Source of the DNA: Todiramphus chloris collaris
Lineage: Eukaryota > Chordata > Aves > Coraciiformes > Alcedinidae
Direction of reading: 5' to 3'
Assembly: GCA_025345505.1 (NCBI GenBank)
Contig: JANVCC010000071.1
Location: forward strand, 649,110-713,109
DNA length: 64,000 nt
The notes beneath the pieces were generated by a model. The model was not told the origin of the DNA, did not search any database, and saw only the letters and a program-made list of their open reading frames with translations. A program made the position numbers and the translations under genes. This document shows positions 58,801-64,000 of this stretch, piece after piece (position 1 is the stretch's first letter; the number at the start of each line of letters is the position of its first letter).

Positions 58801-61800
58801 ACTCTGCCTGGTGTTGGGAAGTAACATTCCTCTTGCACCACAATCCGTTTGCAGCCCTCCACTTAGCAAAGAACAGAAGATTCTTCTACTCCAAGGGGTT
58901 ATTTCCTTTTACCAAGTGCATGTTCTCAGTGATTAATTGAAAACTAAGGGAAGCAGCCCCACAGGAGACTACATCCTTCCTTCTGCTTTTCTGCCTCCAT
59001 TTACCTGGACATCTCCTACACCTCTGCCCTCTGTGAGTTGTCCTTAATTTTTGTTGAATAAAAACAGGAGTGAGGATTTTGTAAAACCAATAGATTGTGG
59101 CTTTCAACGAGTCCCTCAGAGAAGAGTAGATCCTCTTAATATTATTTTTTTTTCCTCTGAAGTTTGTTTTGGTTGTTCTCCATCCTGAGCTGCCCATGTA
59201 CCACTTGTTATCTTGGATCCTGAGTTGGGTTTTATTCTCTCTCTCTTTTTGTTCTCATGGGAAGGTGGCTGCACTCTGGATCTTCGAACATGGCTGTCTT
59301 GGAAGTGCCGTTGTTCTCGGGGTTTCGAGCAGACGTCGAGAGCCTCGAGCAGGTAAGATGATGTAATGAGAGTTCAAGGCATGATCTTGGGCCAGGACCT
59401 GGCTTTCTGATTGCAAGGGATTCCCTTTGGGGAACAATAGGAAGCAAATGCCATCGAATGTTGGATCTGTCTATAATGATCCAGTTAAAATTGAGGGGAG
59501 GAGGGCAGATTTCACTTGTCAGAAAATTTCTGTGCAGTGAGTAAACAGATGTTCTGAACAAGATCACCAGATTTCCAAAGGCGGCCAAATGAAGGTTTGT
59601 TACTGAGCACCGTGCACAGTAATTAAATGAGACCCATTTGGAAATGCTGAAGTGAAAATGTGCTCTAACAGGAGCTGTTTATGGCTTCTTAGTGGGCTGT
59701 GTTATCTCCAACATCTGGATTCCATTTCTTTGGAGGCTCTGTGTCTTGGAATGTTTTTGCCTCCCCCCCCCTTCTGGGAGCACATCATGTTTATTGCAAA
59801 GCAAACGGAGGTGGACAGAATGTGCCTCTTACCCAGCCAGCCCTCTGGGGGAGATGAGCCAGAATCTGCAGTTTTGCTTTAGATTTCGTGGAAGCACTAC
59901 TGCATTTCGCTGCCGAGTTTCGTGCTGTAAATAGTTTCTAAGAACTATTTAACTCAAGAGGTGTCAAATCTTTGAGAAGCGGTGAAGAGATAAAAAGGAT
60001 TTTGCTTCCAAAAGATCTCTTGTGTTAGTAACTCGAGCTTGGATATACTGGGAGGGATTTGAGGAAAGAGTTTTCAAGTAGAATTGTAGTGAAGACCAGG
60101 CAGTTTATATTTGACAGCCTAATTCAGTGCACAGTGCTTTGTCTTCTCTAGCAATTCACTTAATCTGGTTAATTTGTAATATAAACACAGTTGCATTTGC
60201 TTGGAGGAAATGAGACTGATAACGTTCCTCTTCAGGGGCTTGTGATCCATGTCAAAAGCTGCTGTCAGTCTCCTGGGCTGTCACTGAAGCCGGAGAAACT
60301 CGTCTGTTAGTCGCTCGGAAGAGAACTGCATCCCTTCAGCATTAGGGAGCTGTGCTGGAACACCTTTGTACAGAGCTGTGTGGTGTTCAGATAGGAATTT
60401 ATTCCTGTAAAGAGGAATATCAGGGTTATTTTATATCTGTTCACTAGCTGTGTGCTGAGAATTCTGTTTTCAAACACATGCATGTGAAGTGTATCACTTT
60501 TAATTGCTTGTTGACCTTTGGGTCGGACATTCTCTCTCGTGTGCAACAAATGATGTCATTTATGTAAACAGTGGGAGAAAAGTTACGGGTGGAAACCTGA
60601 TTTAGGACCAGAGACCTCAAAATGGGACAGGAGGAGAACAAGAGAATATCTTTATGGTGTTAAACCTGTGGAATGTTTTATCAGCAGAGGGAAGGAGTTG
60701 AAACAGAGGGTGCTAAGGGCTTTTCATTAGAGAAGAACAGGAAAAACTTACTTAGGAGCTCCCATAGGATCTGTACTGAGTGAGTATCTCCTTTACTGGT
60801 TTCAGCATGGGACAGAGTTTAGAGATTCTAAGCTGAGAGTGCTGAGAAGGTCTTGAATGATCATGTGTCACAAGGGGCTGCACAGGCTCTGTCCTTTCAG
60901 TCCCACAGCACTTTTTCCTTTTTGCTTCAGCTGTGCTCTGCTGTGAGCCTGGTTCACGTGGCTGGGCCAGTCCAGTGTCCCAGCTGAAGACCAGTAAACC
61001 AAACATGCTTCCTTTCTGTTTAGTTACTGCTCAAAGGCAGCTCCGTGCAGCAATTGTGAATAGAATTGGGAAGGATATTGCATCTTCAAGGGGGAGTGTT
61101 CACCCCGAAGGGCTGAATTCCAGCTTTCGTATCACAGAAACCCTCTGCATCTGTAAAAATGAAATGTGGGGACAAAGCTCGAGCATCTGTATAGGTGGAC
61201 AGTGAAGATGCAGCTGTAACCCCTGGGATTTATTCATGGCTACCAAGCGTGTATCCAAATCATGCTGGCAGAAATGAATGGTCTTTCTCCCACTGAATGC
61301 ATGCTGGTCTTTCTTCCACTGGAGAAAGACCCGGTACTAGCTTTGTTACCTGTCTTGGTCACCACCTTCAGCAGAGACAAGCCCCATCATTCCTGCTGCT
61401 GCTTTTCCTTGTTACCCTGGCCCTGGTGAGGAGGGGCAGGGCTGTAAATCACAGCTCCTTGCTGTTTGTTTGCCCTGCCAAGGGAGCAGTGTGCGCGGAG
61501 CCGACCCACGGGCAGCTCCGGGGCGGTGATGGTTAATGAAGGCTCTGGAGCACGGTGAGGGCAGCCCCCCTGGCTGTGCAGCCACAAATCCTTCTAATAA
61601 TGCTGGGTGTCGACAAGGTCGGGAGGTCACCGCAGGCTGCTGTATATCAAACCTCACCAGAAAAATGCAACTTTAGCTGAGCTGAGCATTTCCCGGTGGC
61701 GCCAGCCTCTCCGAGCCCTCATAAAAGGGCTGTCTGCAGCCATCTACTGCTGAGTAAGAACAGCCACCATCAGGCCCCTAAAATTATAAGGACAAATTAA

Positions 61801-64000
61801 ATTGGCCCCTTCCATATTGTGTGGGACTTAAACACATGTTCCTGTGCTTGTTACAGTAATAGCAGGAAGCTGAGTGCAGGGTTTTACAGCTAGAAGCGCT
61901 ACGCCGGAGAAATTCCCAGGTCAAGCTGTCGGTAGCAGGTTTGGGCACATTTCAGTAGAAATGCTTTTTGCTTCAGGTCATTCTTTGTGATAAACAATAC
62001 AAAAATAATGTAATAACAATGATGATGCTTTGCTCTCCTTTCCGTAGAGTTTTCTTTTGAAGATCTCAAAATAACAGGGGAATGTTTAAAAAGAAAAAAA
62101 GCAAGGAGGTATTCCTGTGTCACAGGTGGGGTTGGCTGACAGCGGTTGAAGTAAAAGGACAGTTTGGAGGATAGAATTGAAGTGTCTGCTTTGTAGATTA
62201 AGGCAGTGGAGTTCTATCAGATGGCAGCATTTCTCGTTTGGTGGTGAGTCGGTGGCATTCTGTACCAGGGGGGCAGGTGCTGGACTCTCGGAGGTGGGGC
62301 AGTGATTCTGTAAACCAGGGCTCCTGCACTGCCCTCTGAAGACCGTGCTCATGGTGCACACAGACCTGCAGTCAGCGTGAGGAGAGGAGGTAGAGCATCT
62401 TTACAGCTGCCTGGGGTGGATTAGGGGCTCCCAGATGTGAGGAATACTCCAGGATGATGTTCTGATACTCCTTAGGTTGTCCCAGTAAATAAAAAGCCAC
62501 TGCAAACTACAAATCCCTGGGCCTCAGAGGGAGGGAAGATGAGCAGCAGAGGCCTGGCCTGACCCTGTTCCTCAAAAGGGAGGATGCCTCAAGCTCTTTC
62601 AAATGGCTGCTCTCTTCAAATGTAGGGATTAATTTTCCTGGCAGGAGAATGTTTTTGATTTTTCAGCTGGTGGAAGAAGGGGACCTTTAGTATCCGATGC
62701 GATCCAGCAGCATGATCCCCTGGAGATCTGAAGGGGTGTAAATAAGAGACTTTATCAAGTGCTTCAAGGTCTCTGAGGTCTTGCTGGAGCCTTGGTACTG
62801 AAAATAATGGGGGAGCTATTTGATTAGCTTATGGACAATATGCCAGGCATGCTCTGGGGGAGATAAGTGCACCAGGGGCCAGGAAGAACACTCAGAGTTG
62901 TGCACCTCGCAAGCATTCCTCAGCAGGTCACCGAGGAGAAGACAGATGGCTTTTTCCTCAGCTATATGACAGCAAGTGCAATCCTCTTGGCATTTCCCCA
63001 CTCTTTCTGAAACATCCTTTTCCAGCAGAAGAAATCCCTGGGTTTTAGTGTCTGATCACTCTTCTAAGCAGTCTAAAATCACTCTTCTTCTCCAATTTCA
63101 ACCTGTTTTTTATAAAATGAGATGAAATTAAACTTGTTGATTTTTATTTTTTTTTTCCCCCCAGTTATTGATGAACAAGCAAATTGGATTAAAAAGATAC
63201 GAAGTGGATGGAAGAAAAGTCCTTTTTTATTTTGATGAGGTAATGGCTTTGTTTCTTATAATTGTGTTGCTCTGCAATGAATGGCAAACACCCAGTGGGT
63301 CGGGCACGGATACAGTGTGTTGATGTTGGTGGTCCCTCAGAGGTGAGGACTGCCTTGGAGCTGTAACTGGCCAGTTGCTTAAGCCTCTTTTGACAGGTCA
63401 GTGTTGTGGTTTTGATTGGAAACCAAAGCTTAACAGAGGCAGGTGATCACCTTCAGCCCATATGGAATTTCTCGGCAGATACCACTTAGTTTTTGCCTCA
63501 AATTAACCTCACCTTCAGGTACACTAGCATTGCTAAAAGGGTGGAGTGAAAATGCTGTTTACTTCAGACTTCACAAAACATACATGAGGGTGGAAGATGA
63601 GATCTCTTCAGGTTTGGTCATCAGCAGTAACTTGTTAGCTGGTTGCATTGGTGAGCTGGCTGCTGGCAGGAGTGGTGTTAGGTAAGCCGGGGAACACAGC
63701 ATGAGTTTCATGTTGGACTTCCTGATGTTGTATAGTGAGTATGTGCTTTAAAGGCCAGCAAAGTGTTGTGTTAATTCATCCTGTTTGGCTTTTGTTCATT
63801 ATCTTTGTCCCTATACCTAGTTTTGGAGGTCTCTTCATTGTCTCCAAGTGTCCAGCTCAGTGGTAACGTTAGGAGAAGGTATTAGGTTGGTTTGTCTCTC
63901 TTCACTCAAGTGCAGGTTTTGTTACCATGAGTCTTTTACGTGATTTCACACAGATTCCCAGCCAGTGCATGACCTGTGTCAAATTTCAAGCTTTCAGAGA
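25805..64000 (+). CDS. CPAMD8: CPAMD8, C3 and PZP-like alpha-2-macroglobulin domain-containing protein 8 (5' part, 38 exons, runs off window)
   Basis: Secreted thioester protein of the C3/alpha-2-macroglobulin family; in humans its loss causes anterior segment dysgenesis of the eye. I joined 38 exons in frame (each listed separately), giving about 1,641 residues. Order: signal peptide (1 to about 22); MG domains with [12 protein letters not shown] (about 129-140) and [14 protein letters not shown] (exons 8-9); RSKR (505-508); MG6 with [13 protein letters not shown] (664-668); bait-like region; KRKR (739-742) and PETWIW; MG7; FAMeT-like insert (about 965-1100); thioester GCGEQN (1144-1149); alpha-alpha barrel to about 1440; receptor-binding part from about 1571. 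The human protein is about 1,885 aa, so the end of the receptor-binding domain and the Kazal-like C terminus are missing. Identity is near-certain from exon-by-exon resemblance to human CPAMD8 as remembered. No stop or frame break is seen. Confidence 0.96.
25888..28158 (+). other. CPAMD8: CPAMD8 intron 1
   Basis: 2.27 kb. GC-rich first 270 bases with the GGGGCC run, then ordinary AT-richer sequence. No coding exon or recognisable transposon seen. Confidence 0.75.
26048..26076 (+). repeat. (GGGGCC)n hexanucleotide run in CPAMD8 intron 1
   Basis: Ggccggggccggggccgggg with a degenerate fourth unit, giving at least four G-runs of four and so G-quadruplex potential, 160 bases after the first coding exon. 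Confidence 0.75.
28159..28310 (+). CDS. CPAMD8: CPAMD8 exon 2
   Basis: Residues 28-78, acceptor ctccttag, donor gtaagt. [20 protein letters not shown] is the start of MG1. Confidence 0.95.
29555..29580 (+). repeat. (CT)n microsatellite forming a splice acceptor tract
   Basis: CT repeat with one G interruption and terminal T run, ending directly at the AG (29581-29582) of CPAMD8 exon 3. Confidence 0.9.
29583..29605 (+). CDS. CPAMD8: CPAMD8 exon 3 (23-nt microexon)
   Basis: Residues 79-86 (DKGTIKLK). The acceptor tract is a CT microsatellite (29555-29580); donor gtgagt. Needed to keep frame between exons 2 and 4, and the peptide matches the human segment. Confidence 0.92.
30129..30294 (+). 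CDS. CPAMD8: CPAMD8 exon 4
   Basis: Residues 87-141, donor gtaaag. Ends with [13 protein letters not shown], the family hallmark at the MG1/MG2 junction; HNYT is a glycosylation sequon. Confidence 0.96.
30445..30497 (+). CDS. CPAMD8: CPAMD8 exon 5
   Basis: Residues 142-159 ([18 protein letters not shown]), acceptor after a very long T run, donor gtaaag. MG2. Confidence 0.94.
30921..30938 (+). CDS. CPAMD8: CPAMD8 exon 6 (18-nt microexon)
   Basis: Residues 160-165 (IEAYVV), acceptor ctttcag, donor gtgagt. In the family this strand precedes DP-x-x-x-R-I, which is supplied by exon 7. A six-codon exon that could be skipped without frameshift. Confidence 0.88.
31938..31992 (+). CDS. CPAMD8: CPAMD8 exon 7
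   Basis: Residues 166-183 ([18 protein letters not shown]), acceptor tctgcag, donor gtaggt. MG2. Confidence 0.95.
32130..32243 (+). CDS. CPAMD8: CPAMD8 exon 8
   Basis: Residues 184-221, acceptor tttctcag, donor gtgagt. MG2 end; sequons NMT and NKS; closes with SFEVQKY. Confidence 0.95.
32398..32482 (+). CDS. CPAMD8: CPAMD8 exon 9
   Basis: Residues 222-249, acceptor cactgtag, donor gtaaga. [14 protein letters not shown] opens MG3. Confidence 0.95.
32739..32847 (+). CDS. CPAMD8: CPAMD8 exon 10
   Basis: Residues 250-286, acceptor catttcag, donor gtgagg. [12 protein letters not shown] is the family MG3 motif. Confidence 0.95.
33312..33539 (+). CDS. CPAMD8: CPAMD8 exon 11
   Basis: Residues 287-362, acceptor cttcacag, donor gtaaga. 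MG3 to MG4, with [10 protein letters not shown] opening MG4. Confidence 0.96.
33711..33881 (+). CDS. CPAMD8: CPAMD8 exon 12
   Basis: Residues 363-419, acceptor ctgtgcag, donor gtgggt. MG4 ([25 protein letters not shown]). Confidence 0.96.
34261..34389 (+). CDS. CPAMD8: CPAMD8 exon 13
   Basis: Residues 420-462, acceptor tgtttaag, donor gtatgt. [19 protein letters not shown]4/MG5 border. Confidence 0.95.
34917..34944 (+). repeat. Poly-C(18)/poly-T(10) tract
   Basis: Eighteen C followed directly by ten T in CPAMD8 intron 13. Such runs are length-unstable and error-prone in sequencing. Confidence 0.9.
36345..36534 (+). CDS. CPAMD8: CPAMD8 exon 14 (contains RSKR)
   Basis: Residues 463-525, acceptor gggtgcag, donor gtagct. 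MG5; cysteine pair CPC, sequons NFT and NIT. RSKR (residues 505-508, bases 36471-36482) fits the furin consensus R-X-K/R-R. Confidence 0.95.
37110..37303 (+). mobile_element. CR1 LINE 3' end fragment
   Basis: Plus-sense CR1 tail: gttgcccagaggcattgtgg, ggaagtgtttgaggtcaggttggatggggctttgagcaac, tgatctagtg, gatgtccctgccc, gggggattggaac, ccttccaaccc, ending ccattctctcagtct. In CPAMD8 intron 14. Confidence 0.92.
37743..37915 (+). CDS. CPAMD8: CPAMD8 exon 15
   Basis: Residues 526-583, acceptor tcttttctag, donor gtattg. MG5/MG6; [20 protein letters not shown] is family-typical. Confidence 0.95.
38023..38172 (+). CDS. CPAMD8: CPAMD8 exon 16
   Basis: Residues 584-633, acceptor attcctag, donor gtaaaa. 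MG6 first half; [15 protein letters not shown] corresponds to the A2M AVDQSVLL motif. Confidence 0.96.
38254..38415 (+). CDS. CPAMD8: CPAMD8 exon 17 (contains RRRRR)
   Basis: Residues 634-687, acceptor cccttgcag, donor gtagga. YDVSDAFG precedes the insert. RRRRR at residues 664-668 (38344-38358) lies at almost the same precursor position as the RRRR beta/alpha processing site of C3. [18 protein letters not shown] follows. Confidence 0.96.
39881..40023 (+). CDS. CPAMD8: CPAMD8 exon 18 (bait-like region)
   Basis: Residues 688-734, acceptor attgtctag, donor gtaacg. ETGLVVMTD aligns by position with A2M sequence just before the bait region. The remainder (Asn/Gly/Thr/Ala-rich) is the bait-region equivalent and has no cysteine. 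Confidence 0.94.
40833..40898 (+). CDS. CPAMD8: CPAMD8 exon 19 (KRKR and start of MG7; tandem acceptor)
   Basis: Residues 735-756. Acceptor is TAG-CAG (40830-40835): use of the second AG shortens the protein by one Ser. KRKR (739-742, 40843-40854) immediately precedes [11 protein letters not shown], the conserved post-bait motif (PETWIW). Donor gtattg. Confidence 0.94.
43749..44075 (-). mobile_element. CR1 LINE 3' fragment
   Basis: Reverse complement of the CR1 tail: agaatcatggaatgg, gggacctctaaaggtcatctgg, a gggatggggcctcaac-type segment, ctgggcagcctgttccagtgttccaccaccctcacggtaaagaac, cctcgtcctgtcactacaggccc. About 330 bp, in CPAMD8 intron 19. Confidence 0.93.
44271..44499 (+). CDS. CPAMD8: CPAMD8 exon 20 (tandem acceptor)
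   Basis: Residues 757-833. Acceptor again TAGCAG (44265-44270); the first AG would add one Ser codon. MG7, with [19 protein letters not shown] being the family MG7 motif (A2M: F-P-Y-x-V-x-R-G-E). Donor gtaaca. Confidence 0.95.
45113..45266 (+). CDS. CPAMD8: CPAMD8 exon 21
   Basis: Residues 834-884, acceptor ttttcacag, donor gtagta. MG7/[21 protein letters not shown]. Confidence 0.95.
45738..45880 (+). CDS. CPAMD8: CPAMD8 exon 22
   Basis: Residues 885-932, acceptor tttcttag, donor gtaaaa. CUB first part, with vicinal cysteines NCC. Confidence 0.95.
46370..46421 (+). CDS. CPAMD8: CPAMD8 exon 23
   Basis: Residues 933-949 ([17 protein letters not shown]), acceptor tatatag, donor gtaagt. Confidence 0.94.
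47115..47413 (+). CDS. CPAMD8: CPAMD8 exon 24 (FAMeT-like domain, first part)
   Basis: Residues 950-1049, acceptor tgactag, donor gtaatg. [33 protein letters not shown] and FWISWKNG resemble the farnesoic acid O-methyltransferase-like domain known to be inserted in CPAMD8 between MG7 and the thioester domain. No methyltransferase activity is implied. Confidence 0.94.
47829..48054 (+). CDS. CPAMD8: CPAMD8 exon 25 (end of FAMeT-like domain; CUB strand)
   Basis: Residues 1050-1124, acceptor cctttcag, donor gtatca. [17 protein letters not shown] closes the insert; ATASIIG leads into the thioester domain. Confidence 0.95.
48612..48788 (+). CDS. CPAMD8: CPAMD8 exon 26 (thioester motif GCGEQN)
   Basis: Residues 1125-1183, acceptor ttccaacag, donor gtaacg. 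[10 protein letters not shown] at 48668-48685 (GCGEQN, residues 1144-1149) supplies Cys1145 and Gln1148 for an internal thioester. [11 protein letters not shown] follows as in C3 and A2M. Confidence 0.97.
50670..50751 (+). CDS. CPAMD8: CPAMD8 exon 27
   Basis: Residues 1184-1210, acceptor acttccag, donor gtgagt. [20 protein letters not shown], thioester-domain helix pair with the YxRxDGSY motif. Confidence 0.96.
52283..52439 (+). CDS. CPAMD8: CPAMD8 exon 28 (Asn at the thioester-catalytic His position)
   Basis: Residues 1211-1263, acceptor acttacag, donor gtaaat. [12 protein letters not shown] and [26 protein letters not shown] aligns with the C4B segment that carries the catalytic His; here the residue is Asn1259 (52425-52427). 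Confidence 0.96.
52425..52491 (+). repeat. 33-bp imperfect tandem duplication across the exon 28 donor
   Basis: aataaggacattcag occurs at 52425-52439 (exon end) and again at 52458-52472, each followed by a related cagactcaaaa segment. The GT after the first copy is TC after the second, so the second copy has no donor. Confidence 0.85.
52572..52646 (+). CDS. CPAMD8: CPAMD8 exon 29
   Basis: Residues 1264-1288, acceptor tcctccag, donor gtaaca. [19 protein letters not shown], thioester domain. Confidence 0.95.
54546..54711 (+). CDS. CPAMD8: CPAMD8 exon 30
   Basis: Residues 1289-1343, acceptor aaatatag, donor gtactg. [18 protein letters not shown], thioester-domain helices. Confidence 0.95.
55136..55222 (+). 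CDS. CPAMD8: CPAMD8 exon 31
   Basis: Residues 1344-1372, acceptor cttccag, donor gtactt. [10 protein letters not shown] is followed by an acidic, variable loop. Confidence 0.93.
55385..55521 (+). CDS. CPAMD8: CPAMD8 exon 32
   Basis: Residues 1373-1418, acceptor tttttcag, donor gtgggc. [15 protein letters not shown] and [16 protein letters not shown], the end of the alpha-alpha barrel. Confidence 0.96.
55899..56054 (+). CDS. CPAMD8: CPAMD8 exon 33
   Basis: Residues 1419-1470, acceptor cccctag, donor gtaggt. [13 protein letters not shown], then the second CUB segment; sequon NLT. Confidence 0.95.
56418..56480 (+). CDS. CPAMD8: CPAMD8 exon 34
   Basis: Residues 1471-1491, acceptor ctccccag, donor gtaaag. 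[16 protein letters not shown] segment, with vicinal cysteines. Confidence 0.95.
56841..57079 (+). CDS. CPAMD8: CPAMD8 exon 35
   Basis: Residues 1492-1570, acceptor ctgctgcag, donor gtaggc. [10 protein letters not shown] opens it; the middle is a variable, highly charged linker ending in an acidic run ([11 protein letters not shown]) before [11 protein letters not shown]. Confidence 0.95.
57080..59264 (+). other. CPAMD8: CPAMD8 intron 35
   Basis: 2.2 kb between exons 35 and 36. No exon, RNA gene or clear transposon seen; the longer open frames (for example 58053-58412) have no family resemblance. Confidence 0.7.
59265..59352 (+). CDS. CPAMD8: CPAMD8 exon 36
   Basis: Residues 1571-1600, acceptor catgggaag (pyrimidine tract a little upstream), donor gtaaga. 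[15 protein letters not shown] is the receptor-binding-domain signature. Confidence 0.93.
59353..63164 (+). other. CPAMD8: CPAMD8 intron 36
   Basis: 3.8 kb, the longest CPAMD8 intron here along with intron 19 (3.4 kb). Nothing recognisable beyond short homopolymer runs. Confidence 0.7.
63165..63239 (+). CDS. CPAMD8: CPAMD8 exon 37
   Basis: Residues 1601-1625, acceptor ccccccag, donor gtaatg. [16 protein letters not shown], receptor-binding domain. Confidence 0.95.
63954..64000 (+). CDS. CPAMD8: CPAMD8 exon 38 (cut by the window end)
   Basis: Residues 1626 to about 1641: acceptor atttcacacag, then [15 protein letters not shown] with the next codon incomplete. Matches the human continuation after FYFDE (cysteine-containing, CxxC). 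Too short to show as an open frame by length alone. Confidence 0.92.
   Translation, partial: MPSQCMTCVKFQAFR

Noticed and set aside
1-64000. tRNA, rRNA, snoRNA, CRISPR, operons or an endogenous virus
   Set aside because: None recognised by eye: no cloverleaf with A/B boxes, no C/D or H/ACA pair, no spaced repeats, and no retroviral or other viral gene. A covariance-model and repeat-library search would be needed to exclude small elements.

Overview
The window is vertebrate nuclear DNA and almost certainly avian: genes are split into many short exons with GT-AG introns, promoters lie in CpG islands, and the recognisable interspersed repeats are 3' ends of CR1 LINEs carrying the ATTCTRTG-type tail typical of birds. 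The species cannot be named from the sequence alone. A 10-base N run marks one assembly gap. The gene order MYO9B - HAUS8 - CPAMD8, with the same relative orientations, is the order known from human 19p13.11.

Layout: (1) 1-9.4 kb, minus strand: the 5' end of MYO9B (unconventional myosin-IXb). The first coding exon (192-1084) encodes the Ras-associating domain and the start of the motor with its P-loop. It is followed, reading upstream, by an 8.2-kb intron and a probable non-coding first exon in a CpG island near 9.3-9.4 kb. (2) 9.4-10.46 kb: divergent promoter region between MYO9B and HAUS8, holding a CR1 tail, a 16-bp polypyrimidine tandem repeat with the assembly gap, and a CTCF-like site. 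(3) 10.46-18.1 kb, plus strand: HAUS8, an augmin subunit, with 11 coding exons and two possible 3' ends. One reads into a stop just after a strong donor; the other splices to a small terminal exon at 17557. (4) 18.1-25.3 kb: intergenic, one CR1 fragment, nothing coding seen. (5) 25.3-64 kb, plus strand: CPAMD8, a complement C3/alpha-2-macroglobulin family protein. I could join 38 exons in frame (about 1,641 residues). The last exon runs off the window, so the C-terminal part is missing.

The three genes are not functionally linked as far as the sequence shows: MYO9B is a Rho-regulating motor, HAUS8 acts in spindle microtubule nucleation, and CPAMD8 is a secreted thioester protein. No novel multigene system is visible. 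The most interesting observations are in CPAMD8: two multibasic sites bracketing a 74-residue cysteine-free segment at the bait/anaphylatoxin position, Asn where complement proteins carry the thioester-catalytic His, tandem TAGCAG acceptors on two successive exons, and a 33-bp duplication over a splice donor. In HAUS8, the choice of 3' terminal exon stands out.
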